The notes under the pieces are model-generated. The model saw only the letters and a list, made by a program, of their open reading frames with translations, searched no databases and was not told the origin of the DNA. Position numbers and translations under genes: made by a program. From positions 561,121 to 625,120 of the forward strand of contig NZ_JAAOXD010000007.1 in NCBI RefSeq assembly GCF_014694315.1: a stretch of 64,000 bases of DNA. The letters are read 5' to 3'. Source of the DNA: Arthrobacter ipis (GTDB lineage: Bacteria; Actinomycetota; Actinomycetes; Actinomycetales; Micrococcaceae). Positions 15,024 to 24,243 of this stretch are shown here, one piece after another. Each line of letters begins with the position of its first letter. Position 1 is the stretch's first letter.

Positions 15024-17762
15024 ATGGGCCTACTTCTCGAGACCAAGTTTCACGTCCCCAGGCGGCGGCCCGGACTGGCGACGCGCCCGAGGTTGATCGA
15101 GCGCCTGAACCGTGGATCTGATTCCACGCTGACGCTCGTGTCGGCTCCGGCCGGGTTCGGTAAGACGACGCTGCTGACTGAGTGGCTGGCAACTATTTCC
15201 GCGAATGGATGGTCGGCGGCGTGGCTCTCACTCGAGAAGCGTGACAACGATTCCGCGCTGTTTTGGACTTACTTCGTTACGGCACTGAAGAGGGCGTCCA
15301 ACGGGGTTGGCGCCGCTGCGCTCTCGCTCCTGCAGTCGGCGCAGCCCCCCATCGAAGTGCTCCTTGCCACTCTTCTCAACGACCTCCACGCTGTCTCGAA
15401 CGATGTGGTCCTGGTTCTCGATGACTATCACGTGATCGACGCGCCCGACGTGCAGGACGGGATCGCCTACCTGGTGGAGCACCTGCCCCCGCAGATGCAC
15501 CTGGTCATCGCCAGCCGGGCCGACCCGGTGCTGCCCTTGGCGCGGTTACGGGCCCGGGGCGAGCTCGTCGAGATCCGCGCCGCCGATCTGCGATTCACCG
15601 CAGAGGAGGCGGAGGGCTACCTTAACGGCTCCATGGGCTTGGAGCTGGCGGGCCGGGATGTAGCAGCACTGGAAGATCGCACCGAAGGGTGGATCGCGGC
15701 ACTCCAGCTCGCTGCGCTTTCGATGCAGGGCCGCGAGGACGTCGCCGCCTTCATCGCAGGCTTTGCCGGGGACGACCGATACATCGTCGACTACCTGGCC
15801 GAGGAGGTCCTGCACCGCCAGCCAGAGGATGTTCAACACTTCCTGTTCCAGACCTCCATCCTGGATCGGCTCAGCGGCCCTCTGTGCGATGCCGTCACAG
15901 GACAGGACAACGGCAAGCCCAGGCTGGCGGCGTTGGAGCGGGCGAACCTGTTCCTGGTTCCCTTGGATGACCGCCGTCAGTGGTACCGCTATCACCAGCT
16001 TTTTGCGGATGCTCTGCAGGCGCGCTTGGTGGAGGAACGCGGCGACGAGCTCCCGAGTCTGCATCGGCGCGCGAGCATCTGGTACGAACAGAACGGTGAG
16101 GCGTTCGGCGCCATCCGCCATGCCTTGGCTGGGGAGGATTTCGAACGGGCGGCGGACCTCATCGAGCGGGCGGTTCCGGACATTCGGCGGAACAGGCAGG
16201 AGGCCATGCTGCGCGGCTGGCTGAAGCTGCTCCCGTACGATGTGGTCCGAGTCAGGCCGGTGCTGGGCGTGGGGCTGGTCGGCGCGCTGGTGGTGTGTGG
16301 CGATGTCGAGGGAGTCGAAGCCCGGCTGCGGGACGTCGAACAGTGGTTGGATCCACCGGAAGGTGTGAGCCAGGAATTTCAAGGCCGAGCAACGGAAATG
16401 GTCCTAGCCGACGACGAGGAATTTCGCCGCCTTCCCGAGACCATAGAAGTGTACCGGGCCGCGCTGGCGCTTGGCCGGGGCGATGGACCCGGGACGGTGA
16501 GTCACGCCCAGCGTGCGCTTGATCTTGCACCTGAGGATGACCATGTCGGCCGCGCCGCAGCCTCCGGATTGCTGGGACTCGCCTACTGGGGGCGTGGGGA
16601 GCTCGAGGCAGCCCATCGGGGGTATGACGAATGCATGGCTGGCCTGCACCGTGCAGGGCACCTCGCGGACACCCTGGGATGCGCGCTCGCCTTGGCGGAC
16701 ATACGGCTGGCGCAAGGGCGTCTCACCGATGCCACGTGCACCTACGAACAAGCTTTGGAGCGTGCTTCTGGCCGGCGCGGCTCGGTTCTGCGGGGGGAAG
16801 CGGACATGTTTGTGGGGATGAGCGGGGTCTGCCGGGAGCGCGGCGACCAGCAGGAAGCAATCCGACTCCTGGCGCGCAGCCAGGAGTTGGGTCCCCTTGG
16901 CGAGCTGCCTCAGAACCTGTATCGCTGGCGGGTCGCCATGGCGCGGATCCTGGAGGGGGAAGGTGACTTGGCCGGTGCGCTCGACCTCCTGGCTGAGGCG
17001 GAGCGACTCTATGTGGGCGACTACTTCCCCAACGTACGTCCGGTGCCGGCTTCAAGGGCCCGGATCCAGGCCGCGCAAGGGCGGCTGGGTGAAGCCCTCG
17101 GCTGGGTCCGGGAGCGAGGCCTGTCGGTGGACGATGACCTCACTTACCTTCGGGAGTTCGAGCACATCACTCTTGCCAGGGTGCTCCTGGCCCGGTATGC
17201 AAAAGAGGGCTCATCGCCCTCGCTCCAGGAGGCCATCCGGCTGCTGGGGCGCCTGCTGCGAGCGGCAGACGACGGCGGGCGAACGGGAAGCGTCATCGAG
17301 ATCCTCGTGCTTCAGGCGCTCGCCGACCAGACGCGGGGCGACATCCCGGCCGCTCTTGCATCACTGCGTCGAGCAGTAGCGTTGGCGGAGCCGGAGGGCT
17401 ACGTTCGCGTTTTCGCTGATGAGGGCGACCCGATGGTTTCTTTGCTGAGAGCGGCTGTGAAACAACGGATAGCCCCGGGTTACCTCCGCCGGCTCATGAC
17501 GTTCATGAACAACGCCGAAGCCACTGCGCCTGTCAGCGGGGGCCTGATCGAGCCGCTGAGTGAACGTGAGCTGGACGTTCTCCAGCTGCTCGGAACGGAC
17601 CTCGACGGCCCGGACATCGCCCGCGTGCTCGTGGTGTCCCTGAACACGGTGCGCACTCACACCAGACACATCTACGCCAAGCTCGGCGTGAACAACCGTC
17701 GGGCCGCGGTCCGTCAGGGCCAGGAACTCGATCTGTTCTCCCGGGACAGCGACCGGCACTAA
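15024..17762 (+). CDS. MalT-like STAND-ATPase LuxR transcriptional activator
   Basis: A 912-residue signal-transduction ATPase. The N-terminal NTPase domain has Walker A APAGFGKTTL at 41-50 and Walker B-like VVLVLDDYHVID near 133. It is followed by a winged-helix region and a long helical, TPR-like array (about 340-830) expected to bind an inducer. The C-terminal LuxR HTH begins near 845 with LSERELDVLQLL and contains SLNTVRTHTRHIYAKLGVNN. GAGGGGAGG precedes the ATG. A perfect 16-bp palindrome follows the gene and precedes a small-gene cluster on the same strand that is its probable target. The inducer is unknown. Confidence 0.9.
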   Translation: MGLLLETKFHVPRRRPGLATRPRLIERLNRGSDSTLTLVSAPAGFGKTTLLTEWLATISANGWSAAWLSLEKRDNDSALFWTYFVTALKRASNGVGAAALSLLQSAQPPIEVLLATLLNDLHAVSNDVVLVLDDYHVIDAPDVQDGIAYLVEHLPPQMHLVIASRADPVLPLARLRARGELVEIRAADLRFTAEEAEGYLNGSMGLELAGRDVAALEDRTEGWIAALQLAALSMQGREDVAAFIAGFAGDDRYIVDYLAEEVLHRQPEDVQHFLFQTSILDRLSGPLCDAVTGQDNGKPRLAALERANLFLVPLDDRRQWYRYHQLFADALQARLVEERGDELPSLHRRASIWYEQNGEAFGAIRHALAGEDFERAADLIERAVPDIRRNRQEAMLRGWLKLLPYDVVRVRPVLGVGLVGALVVCGDVEGVEARLRDVEQWLDPPEGVSQEFQGRATEMVLADDEEFRRLPETIEVYRAALALGRGDGPGTVSHAQRALDLAPEDDHVGRAAASGLLGLAYWGRGELEAAHRGYDECMAGLHRAGHLADTLGCALALADIRLAQGRLTDATCTYEQALERASGRRGSVLRGEADMFVGMSGVCRERGDQQEAIRLLARSQELGPLGELPQNLYRWRVAMARILEGEGDLAGALDLLAEAERLYVGDYFPNVRPVPASRARIQAAQGRLGEALGWVRERGLSVDDDLTYLREFEHITLARVLLARYAKEGSSPSLQEAIRLLGRLLRAADDGGRTGSVIEILVLQALADQTRGDIPAALASLRRAVALAEPEGYVRVFADEGDPMVSLLRAAVKQRIAPGYLRRLMTFMNNAEATAPVSGGLIEPLSERELDVLQLLGTDLDGPDIARVLVVSLNTVRTHTRHIYAKLGVNNRRAAVRQGQELDLFSRDSDRH

Positions 17763-17775
17763 ATCACCACGGTAA

Positions 17776-17791
17776 TCACCACATGTGGTGA
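17776..17791. promoter_or_regulatory. Perfect 16-bp palindrome TCACCACATGTGGTGA
   Basis: An exact dyad in the 128-bp gap between the LuxR regulator and the small gene at 17891, with a further half-site TCACCAC at 17764-17770. A TACTGT -10-like box lies downstream at 17815-17820. It is a candidate operator for the adjacent regulator or another factor. Confidence 0.5.
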
Positions 17792-17890
17792 GGCGCGCTC
17801 CTTAGGTCTCCTTCTACTGTTCGATCAGGACAACGAACAGACGCGACGCCGGCTGAGGTCCATTGGCCGGATGAAGCGAAAGGAGGGCCC

Positions 17891-18160
17891 GTGCCTGACA
17901 TGCCGATCAGACATCATCACGACTCCGGATGGTACGAAGTCCGGATCGAAGGCCACCTGGATTCCCGGTGGGCTGCCTGGTTCGACGCACTGAGCCTGAC
18001 CAATGAGAGCGACGGCACCACAGTCTTCCGGAGCCAGGTGGCGGACCAGTCCGCCCTGTACGGCCTGCTCCAGAAAGTGCGCGATATCGGCCTGCCCCTG
18101 CTCTCTGTAGCTCAGGTTGAAGCCGACAAGCCCGGGTCCGCCACAAACCTCCGAAGCTAA
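17891..18160 (+). CDS. Small conserved-looking protein of unknown function
   Basis: An 89-residue soluble protein starting at GTG behind a strong AAAGGAGG. It opens with a His-rich stretch (RHHHDSGWYEVRIEGHLDSR), followed by WAAWFDALSLTNESDGTTVF and a mixed alpha/beta C-terminal half. The composition is protein-like and the ribosome binding site strong, so I consider it real. Such small proteins are found beside MalT-like regulators in actinobacteria, but I know of no assigned role. It is probably co-transcribed with the DUF4386 gene 36 nt downstream. Confidence 0.75.
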   Translation: MPDMPIRHHHDSGWYEVRIEGHLDSRWAAWFDALSLTNESDGTTVFRSQVADQSALYGLLQKVRDIGLPLLSVAQVEADKPGSATNLRS

Positions 18161-18195
18161 TCTTCCACCACCATCCCACGAAGGAGAACGACATC

Positions 18196-18948
18196 ATGAC
18201 CAGCATCCGACCAGAGGCCGCAACGAAACGAGTGCCCATGGACTCGCTACGGAAGACCGCGCTGGCCGCGGGCGTGCTCTACCTGATCACCTTTGTCTCA
18301 ATCCCGACACTCACCCTCTACGGGCCGGTGCGAACGGACCCCAACTACATCACCGGCCCCGGCCCGGACACCGCCACGCTCTGGGGCGGTGCCTTGGAAA
18401 TGATCGTAGCCCTAGCCTGCATCGGGACCGCGGTCGCACTGTACCCGGTCGTTAAGAAACAAAACGAAGTGGTCGCGCTCGGCTTCGTCGGCGCGCGCGT
18501 CCTCGAAGCCGCTGCCATTGTCACCGGCGTCGTTTGCCTTCTCTCAGTCGTGACCCTGCGGCAGGCCGGAGCCGGAGCAAACGCTTTGCCCACGGGCCAG
18601 GCGCTGGCTGCGATGTATGGCTGGACGTTCCTCCTCGGACAAACCCTCATGCCTGCCGTGAACGCGCTGCTCCTGGGCTCCCTCCTGTACAGGTCCCGCC
18701 TGGTGCCCCGGGTTCTTCCGCTCCTGGGACTCGTCGGTGCCCCGTTGCTTCTCGCTTCCACCGCCGCAACATACTTCGGCCTCAACAACACGCTCTCCGT
18801 GTGGTCGGTGATCGCGACCGCCCCCATCGCGCTTTGGGAGTTTTCGCTGGGCGTTTGGCTGGTCGCCAAAGGCTTCAGCCCCAGTCCCATCACGAAAGGC
18901 ATGACGGCTGCCGTCTCAGCACCCACGCATAGAGGCGTCCCCGCCTGA
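18196..18948 (+). CDS. DUF4386-like integral membrane protein
   Basis: A 250-residue membrane protein with six to seven hydrophobic segments, fitting the DUF4386 family: an early KTALAAGVLYLITFVSIP helix, a polar loop ending ITGPGPDTATLWGGALEMIV, then VGARVLEAAAIVTGVVCLLS, LGQTLMPAVNALLLGSLLY and a last helix near ATAPIALWEFSLGVWLV. The ribosome binding site AAGGAGAAC is close to the ATG. The molecular role of the family is not established. It sits in the cluster downstream of the MalT-like regulator. Confidence 0.8.
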   Translation: MTSIRPEAATKRVPMDSLRKTALAAGVLYLITFVSIPTLTLYGPVRTDPNYITGPGPDTATLWGGALEMIVALACIGTAVALYPVVKKQNEVVALGFVGARVLEAAAIVTGVVCLLSVVTLRQAGAGANALPTGQALAAMYGWTFLLGQTLMPAVNALLLGSLLYRSRLVPRVLPLLGLVGAPLLLASTAATYFGLNNTLSVWSVIATAPIALWEFSLGVWLVAKGFSPSPITKGMTAAVSAPTHRGVPA

Positions 18949-19016
18949 ACACCGAAACACCGGCGTCCTGAAGCCCGCCAGCCCATCAGAACCTACCCAC
19001 TGCACCCTCCCGAAAG

Positions 19017-19625
19017 ATGAACGCCATGCTCACGCTCGCCAATCCATCCCTGGAAAAACTATCCACTACCTTGCTTCCGGCCCCCCTCGCAGCAGTTACC
19101 GGCCTGGCCGCAGCCGCCGTCTTGTTCGTCAATGCGGCCAAGCGTGCCGAACTGATACCGGTCAGCTCTGCGACGCAGCTTGCCGCGCCCCTGGCGCAGG
19201 CATTCGCGATCATCCTGGTTGTGGGCCTCGGCCGGGTTGCCCTGCGCCGATCATCAAAGTTTTCCTCGGTCGCCCTCGCGCTGAACGTCGTGGGGCTCAG
19301 CGCCGCGACCGGCGCGGAATGGGTGATAAACCTGGTGTTTATCCGGCTCGATCCCTTCCAGATCGCCGCGTTGCGGGGCGGGCCGCTCGGAACAGCCCTT
19401 TTGGCAGGTTCAATAGTCTTCCTACTCGGCTCGATCCTGTATTGCCTTGCGCTGCTGCGGGACGGCAACGCACCCCGGATCCCAACAATCGCCTACGCCA
19501 TCGCCACCATTCCAATCGCGCTGCGCAGCCTCGTCCCGGAGCTCGCGCTCGATGCAGCCCTCGCGCTACTGGGCGCCTCGGTCATCTGGCTCGCCCTCTG
19601 GATGCTCAAGAGCCGCCCAGCATAG
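19017..19625 (+). CDS. Integral membrane protein of unknown function
   Basis: A 202-residue protein with six hydrophobic segments and short loops, without a motif I recognise. Features include LAAVTGLAAAAVLFVNAAKRAEL near the N-terminus and a final VIWLALWMLKSR. A second in-frame ATG lies three codons downstream; neither has a strong ribosome binding site. It follows the DUF4386 gene by 68 nt on the same strand and probably belongs to the same transcript. Confidence 0.7.
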   Translation: MNAMLTLANPSLEKLSTTLLPAPLAAVTGLAAAAVLFVNAAKRAELIPVSSATQLAAPLAQAFAIILVVGLGRVALRRSSKFSSVALALNVVGLSAATGAEWVINLVFIRLDPFQIAALRGGPLGTALLAGSIVFLLGSILYCLALLRDGNAPRIPTIAYAIATIPIALRSLVPELALDAALALLGASVIWLALWMLKSRPA

Positions 19626-19677
19626 GCATCTTCCCAGACCTTGCCGAACGCGTTTTAGGCGCCGGACCCCTATGTCG

Positions 19678-20205
19678 TCAGTGGTCTGGCCGCCACGGCG
19701 CCAGCCGCGGCAGCCAGCGCGGAACGTTCTTTCGGTACTCCTCATACTCAGCCCCGAACTTGCGCGCGAGCGCGGGCTCCTCGTAGAACCTGACGAAGCC
19801 CGCAACCGGGACCGCCGCCAGCGCGGCGTAGCCGAACAGTTTCGGCTGGCCCAGCAGCAGGCCCTGGCCAACCACGGCGGCGGCAATGGACACGTACATG
19901 GGATTCCGGGCATGGCGGTACAGCCCGCTGACTACAAGATGCTTCGGCGGCGCGAAGGGTGCAGGCGTTCCCACGCCTTCAGTGGCAAACCGCACAAAGG
20001 AGTTTGCGACAACGGAAGCGCCCGCCCCCACGAAGAGTGCGCCGGCTACCTGGGCCACCGCGCCGCCGGGCACCGGACTCTGCACCTCCCAGCGCGTCAG
20101 CAGCCAAGGGACGAGGCCCGCCGCCGTCGCCGGAGCCAAAGCGAACACCGCCGTGCCTACCGCCGCCCGCTTCCTCTCGCGGCTCGTGTCTGTCGGGTTA
20201 GTCAT
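19678..20205 (-). CDS. Isoprenylcysteine carboxylmethyltransferase-like membrane methyltransferase
   Basis: A 175-residue membrane protein with four to five helices and the C-terminal signature of the ICMT/PEMT-like family: VVSGLYRHARNPMYVSIAA followed by RFYEEPALARKFGAEYEEY. These bind S-adenosylmethionine and form the cofactor pocket in characterised members. The bacterial substrate is unknown. An upstream in-frame ATG at 20241 lacks a ribosome binding site; the start at 20205 follows GTAGGGAA. It lies downstream of the acyl-CoA dehydrogenase on the same strand, with a 39-nt gap. Confidence 0.8.
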   Translation of the reverse strand: MTNPTDTSRERKRAAVGTAVFALAPATAAGLVPWLLTRWEVQSPVPGGAVAQVAGALFVGAGASVVANSFVRFATEGVGTPAPFAPPKHLVVSGLYRHARNPMYVSIAAAVVGQGLLLGQPKLFGYAALAAVPVAGFVRFYEEPALARKFGAEYEEYRKNVPRWLPRLAPWRPDH

Positions 20206-20244
20206 GTTCCCTACTCTGGACCGCGGGTTGGGCGGCGGCAAGGC

Positions 20245-21477
20245 TCACCGGAACGCCGGGAGCCCCGTGATGTGCTGGCCCAGAATGAGGGTGTGCACCT
20301 CGTCCGTCCCTTCGTAGGTGCGCACCGACTCGAGGTTGGCGGCGTGCCGCAGGGGCGAATAGTCAAGCGTGATGCCGTTGCCGCCCAGGATGGTCCGGGC
20401 TTCCCGCGCCACTTTGATGGCCTCGCGGACGTTGTTCAGCTTGGCCAGCGAAATCTGCTCGGGACGGAGACGCCCGGCGTCCTTGAGCCGGCCCAGGTGC
20501 AGTGCGAGCATGGTGCCCTTCTGGACTTCGAGCAGCATGTTGACGAGCTTCTCCTGCGTCAGTTGGTAACCGGCCAGCGGTTTGCCGAACTGCTGGCGCT
20601 CCATCGAGTACCGCAGCGCTGCCTCATAGGAGTCCCGGGCCGCGCCCATGGCACCCCAGGCGATGCCGTACCGTGCCTCGTTGAGGCAGCTGAACGGGCC
20701 GCTCAGTCCGTGGGCGCCCGGCAACTGCGCCTCCGGACCCAACCGGACGCCGTCGAACGTCACATCGCATTGAATCGATGCGCGCATGGACAGTTTCCGC
20801 CCGATCGGCGCGGCGGTGACGCCCGCCGTGGCGGCGGGAACGAGGAAGCCGCGGACGCCGTCGTCGGTCCTCGCCCAGACCACCAGGACGTCGGCCACGG
20901 AGGCGAGCCCGATCCAGCGCTTGGCGCCGTCCAGGATCCAGCCCGCGTCCTCGCCGGTTCCGTCCCGCCGCGCTGTGGTGGTCATCGACGACGGGTCGGA
21001 GCCCGCCGTCGGCTCCGTCAGTGCGAAACAGCCGATCACCTCGCCGGCGGCCATCCGGGGGAGCCACTCCTGTTTCTGGTCCTCCGAACCCCATTTGTGG
21101 ATGGCGCTCATCGCCAGCGACCCCTGTACCGAGACGAACGTGCGGATTCCGGAATCGCAGGCCTCCAGCTCCATCGCGGCCAGGCCGTACTCGACGGCAG
21201 ACCGGCCCGGGCAGCCGTAGCCCTCCAAATGCATGCCCAGGACGCCCAGCTCGCCCAGCTGCGCGGGCAGGTGCATGGGGAAGACACCCTGGTCGTACCA
21301 GTCCGCGATGTCGGGGCGGATCTGCTGGTCGGTGAAGTCCCGGATCCGCTGGCGCAGGGCCAGCTCATCGTGGGACAGCAGGGAGTCCAGCGCCAGGACA
21401 TCTGAAGGGTCCGGGAGCCCGTACTCGGCCGTGGCTTCCGCAGGATCAAGGGCGTCATTGCCGGCGTCGTTGCTCAT
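20245..21477 (-). CDS. Acyl-CoA dehydrogenase (glutaryl-CoA dehydrogenase-like)
   Basis: A 410-residue flavoenzyme that oxidises acyl-CoA to enoyl-CoA with FAD. Signatures are CFALTEPTAGSDPSSM (flavin/substrate loop, near 150), DGAKRWIGLASVADV near 187, RQQFGKPLAGYQLTQEKL near 295, and the C-terminal EGTDEVHTLILG, whose Glu is the expected catalytic base. The layout, including CLNEARYGIAWGAMGAARD, is closest to the glutaryl-CoA dehydrogenase branch, but a decarboxylating activity is not proven. TAGGAT at 21489-21484 lies 6 nt before the ATG, so it is likely leaderless. Confidence 0.88.
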   Translation of the reverse strand: MSNDAGNDALDPAEATAEYGLPDPSDVLALDSLLSHDELALRQRIRDFTDQQIRPDIADWYDQGVFPMHLPAQLGELGVLGMHLEGYGCPGRSAVEYGLAAMELEACDSGIRTFVSVQGSLAMSAIHKWGSEDQKQEWLPRMAAGEVIGCFALTEPTAGSDPSSMTTTARRDGTGEDAGWILDGAKRWIGLASVADVLVVWARTDDGVRGFLVPAATAGVTAAPIGRKLSMRASIQCDVTFDGVRLGPEAQLPGAHGLSGPFSCLNEARYGIAWGAMGAARDSYEAALRYSMERQQFGKPLAGYQLTQEKLVNMLLEVQKGTMLALHLGRLKDAGRLRPEQISLAKLNNVREAIKVAREARTILGGNGITLDYSPLRHAANLESVRTYEGTDEVHTLILGQHITGLPAFR

Positions 21478-21499
21478 TGCAGCATCCTACGTGCCCGCC

Positions 21500-23023
21500 C
21501 TATTTTCCTGCGGGAACCTGCTTCCGGCCCACGAAGTACTCACGGGTTGACGGCAGGAACCGGCAGACCGCGGCCAGCACGACGCCCAGGGCCAGCAGCA
21601 CCACGCCGCTGACAAACGCCCCGCCCACGCCGAAGATCTGCGTATTCCCGTAGGCCGGATCCCACATCTGCGCCGCGGACACGAAGAATGCCGCGGTCAG
21701 CAGCAGGGCCCCGAACAGCGGAAGGATGCCGCGGAACCACAGGTTGCGGGCGGATTCACGCAGGGTGTTCCGGAAGTACCAGGTGCAGGCAAAGCCGGTC
21801 AGGGCGTAGTAGAACGCGATAAACAGGCTGATGGAGCTGATGGAATCGGACAGCAGATTCTCGCTGAGGAAGCTCATGGCCACGTAGTAGACGACCGCGG
21901 CGGCGCCCATCACCTGGGTTGAAAAGCCGGGGGTCTGGTTCCGTTCGTGGACCTCCCCGAACTTCGGCGGCAGGGCCCGGTGCACGCCCATGGACAGGGT
22001 GCCGCGGGCGGTGGGCAGGATGGTGGTCTGGGTGGAGGACAGCACGGATGCCAGCACTGCCACCACAATCAGCCAGCCCCACGGACCCAGCACCACGTCC
22101 TTCATCGCAAGGAACACGTCGTCCTGGTTTTCGGCGTTGGCAAGCCCGATTCCCTCTGTTCCCACGGAGGCGTACATCATCACCAGCAGCGCCACCGAGA
22201 CGTAGATGGCCACCAGCACGAACGCCGAGATCACCGCCCCGCGGCCCGGGGTGGTGGCCGGGTTCTCAGTCTCCTCGTTCACCGCCAGGCACGTGTCCCA
22301 GCCCCAGTAGATGAACAGGGCCAGCAGGATGCCGTGGACCACCGCGCCGGGATCGGCGAAGGCCCCGGCCGGGTTGAACCATTCGACGTCGAACGGCTGG
22401 CCCGCCGGCGCCCCGCCGGTGAGGCCGGCGATCCTGGCGATGATGGCCACGGCAAAGATGCCCAGCGAAATGTACTGCACGTACGTCAGGGTGCGCTGGA
22501 CGTGCTCACCCAGCCGGATCCCGCGGTAGTTGACCATTGTCATGAAGCCGATAAAAACGACGCCGGTGGCTGTCACCACCGCCTTGTTCCCCGCCAGTGA
22601 CCCGTCGCCGATGAGGAGCCAAAGGTATTGGCCCGCCACCTGCGCCAGGTTGGCCAGGACAACGACGCCGGCCAGGGCCACGCCCCAGCCGCCCAGCCAT
22701 CCCGCCCAGGGGCCGAAGGCGCGGCGGGCCCAGATGAAGGTGGTGCCGCAGTCCGGCATGGCGCTGTTGAGTTCGCGGAAGGCGTAGGCGATGAACAGCA
22801 CGGGAATGAAGCCCAGGACCAGGATCAGCGGCGTGTAGTTCCCGTTGACGGCGACGATCAGGCCCAGCGTCGCGGCCAGCGAGTACACCGGCGCGGTGGA
22901 GGCGAGGCCCAGCATCACCGAGTCCCCAAGGTCCAGAATCCCGGCGCGGAGCCCCTTGCCGGGGACGGCACTGCCGGGCTGGCCCCCGGCGCCGCCGGCC
23001 GCCGTCGTCGTTCGGGTTCTCAT
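21500..23023 (-). CDS. APC-superfamily amino acid/polyamine permease
   Basis: A 507-residue membrane protein with 12 or more helices of the amino acid-polyamine-organocation type. Signatures are the first helix SVMLGLASTAPVYSLAATLG near 35-54, ELNSAMPDCGTTFIWARRAFGP near 88, and FIYWGWDTCLAVNEETENP near 240. The ATG overlaps the stop of the ATP-grasp ligase (ATGA), so the two are translationally coupled. The cargo may be the ligase's amine or amino-acid substrate; that is inference. Confidence 0.88.
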   Translation of the reverse strand: MRTRTTTAAGGAGGQPGSAVPGKGLRAGILDLGDSVMLGLASTAPVYSLAATLGLIVAVNGNYTPLILVLGFIPVLFIAYAFRELNSAMPDCGTTFIWARRAFGPWAGWLGGWGVALAGVVVLANLAQVAGQYLWLLIGDGSLAGNKAVVTATGVVFIGFMTMVNYRGIRLGEHVQRTLTYVQYISLGIFAVAIIARIAGLTGGAPAGQPFDVEWFNPAGAFADPGAVVHGILLALFIYWGWDTCLAVNEETENPATTPGRGAVISAFVLVAIYVSVALLVMMYASVGTEGIGLANAENQDDVFLAMKDVVLGPWGWLIVVAVLASVLSSTQTTILPTARGTLSMGVHRALPPKFGEVHERNQTPGFSTQVMGAAAVVYYVAMSFLSENLLSDSISSISLFIAFYYALTGFACTWYFRNTLRESARNLWFRGILPLFGALLLTAAFFVSAAQMWDPAYGNTQIFGVGGAFVSGVVLLALGVVLAAVCRFLPSTREYFVGRKQVPAGK

Positions 23024-24240
23024 AAAGCTATACCTGCCTTGTTCGCGTTGGCCTGTGCCGCCTGGATGCTCAGCGGCGCCGGCGCGTCAATGGTGTTCGG
23101 GACAAAGCGGCAGAAATAATCGGTGACCGGCCCGTCCGACTCGCGGATGCCGCAACCCACCGATTCGCCGTCCACCACCCACAGGCCCAGGACCGGGTGG
23201 TTGCCGTCGAAGTCGGGGAGGGAGTGGTACTGCTGGTAGCACCAGCCCTCGCGGCCGTATCCGCCCGGCTTCTCCAGGCTGATGCCCTCCGCATGGATCC
23301 GGATGTTGTCGCCCTCGCGGCCGTGCAGCGGCTTGGCCACCCACTCCCGCAGCGGGCCCGGATCATTGAGGTAGGCGGGCAGCAGGTTCGGGTGGTCCGG
23401 GTAGAGGTGCCAGAGGGCGGCCAGGAGCGCCTTGTTGGAGAGCAGCATTTTCCAGGCGGGCTCCACCCAGCGGGGATTGTGCGAGCGCTGCAGCAGGCGG
23501 TGGCCGAACGGCTCCTTCATCATCAGCTCCCAGGGGTAGAGCTTGAAGATGGTGCTGATCATGAAGTTGTCCATGTCCACGAAGCGCTTGAGGTTGGGGT
23601 CCCAGCCGATGTCCGACATGTTGATGCCGATGGTGGTCCACCCGGCCTGGCCGGCCACGTCCCGCATGTAGGCGGCCGTCATCCAGTCCTCGCCTGATTC
23701 CTCGGCCTCGGAGTGGGCCACGTGCAAGGTGCTCATCCCTGTGCGGTATTGCAGCTTCTTCCACTGCCGGATCAGGGCCTCATGGATCCCGTTCCACTGG
23801 TCCTTCTCCGGGAAGACGTCCTGCAGCCAGAACCACTGGGCCACGGCCGCCTCGATGAGGCCGGTGGGAGTGTCCGCGTTGTACTCAAGCATCTTGGCGG
23901 CGCCGCCCTGGCCGTCATAGATGAAGTCGAAGCGGCCATAGATGTCCACGTCGCCGGCCTGCAGCGACTCTGCGGCCAGTTCCAGCGCCTGCGGACCGAT
24001 GCCGATCGGGCCCATGGCACCCGTTGCCAGGAACTTCGCGGCCTCCAGGCACATCCTGTGCATGTCCTCCGCTGTGACCTCGAGCGCCTCCACCTCGTCC
24101 ATGGTGAATTCGTAGTACGCGGCCTCGTTCCAGTACTCGATCTTCTTGCCGCCGGGCAGGGTGGTGGTGGAAAACACCAGGCCCTGCTCTTCAATCTTCT
24201 GCTTCCAGTCCGGCCGGGGCTCCGAAAGTAACCGCTTCAA
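23020..24240 (-). CDS. Glutathionylspermidine synthase-like ATP-grasp ligase (YgiC/YjfC type)
   Basis: A 406-residue C-N ligase of the glutathionylspermidine-synthase synthetase-domain family; it lacks the N-terminal amidase domain of E. coli Gsp. Motifs include YGRFDFIYDGQGGAAKMLEY near 120-140, EYNADTPTGLIEA, KPLHGREGDNI near 310 (ATP-grasp nucleotide loop), and the C-terminal VVDGESVGCGIRESDGPVTD. The organism is expected to use mycothiol, so a true glutathionylspermidine product is unlikely. The real amine/carboxyl pair is unknown. It lies 3 nt after the DUF1190-like gene and overlaps the permease gene. Confidence 0.85.
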   Translation of the reverse strand: MKRLLSEPRPDWKQKIEEQGLVFSTTTLPGGKKIEYWNEAAYYEFTMDEVEALEVTAEDMHRMCLEAAKFLATGAMGPIGIGPQALELAAESLQAGDVDIYGRFDFIYDGQGGAAKMLEYNADTPTGLIEAAVAQWFWLQDVFPEKDQWNGIHEALIRQWKKLQYRTGMSTLHVAHSEAEESGEDWMTAAYMRDVAGQAGWTTIGINMSDIGWDPNLKRFVDMDNFMISTIFKLYPWELMMKEPFGHRLLQRSHNPRWVEPAWKMLLSNKALLAALWHLYPDHPNLLPAYLNDPGPLREWVAKPLHGREGDNIRIHAEGISLEKPGGYGREGWCYQQYHSLPDFDGNHPVLGLWVVDGESVGCGIRESDGPVTDYFCRFVPNTIDAPAPLSIQAAQANANKAGIAL

Positions 24241-24243
24241 GTC

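Noticed and set aside
19447..21405. Plus-strand frame of about 650 codons across the acyl-CoA dehydrogenase
   Set aside because: Antisense to a complete dehydrogenase; low-complexity translation and no start signal.
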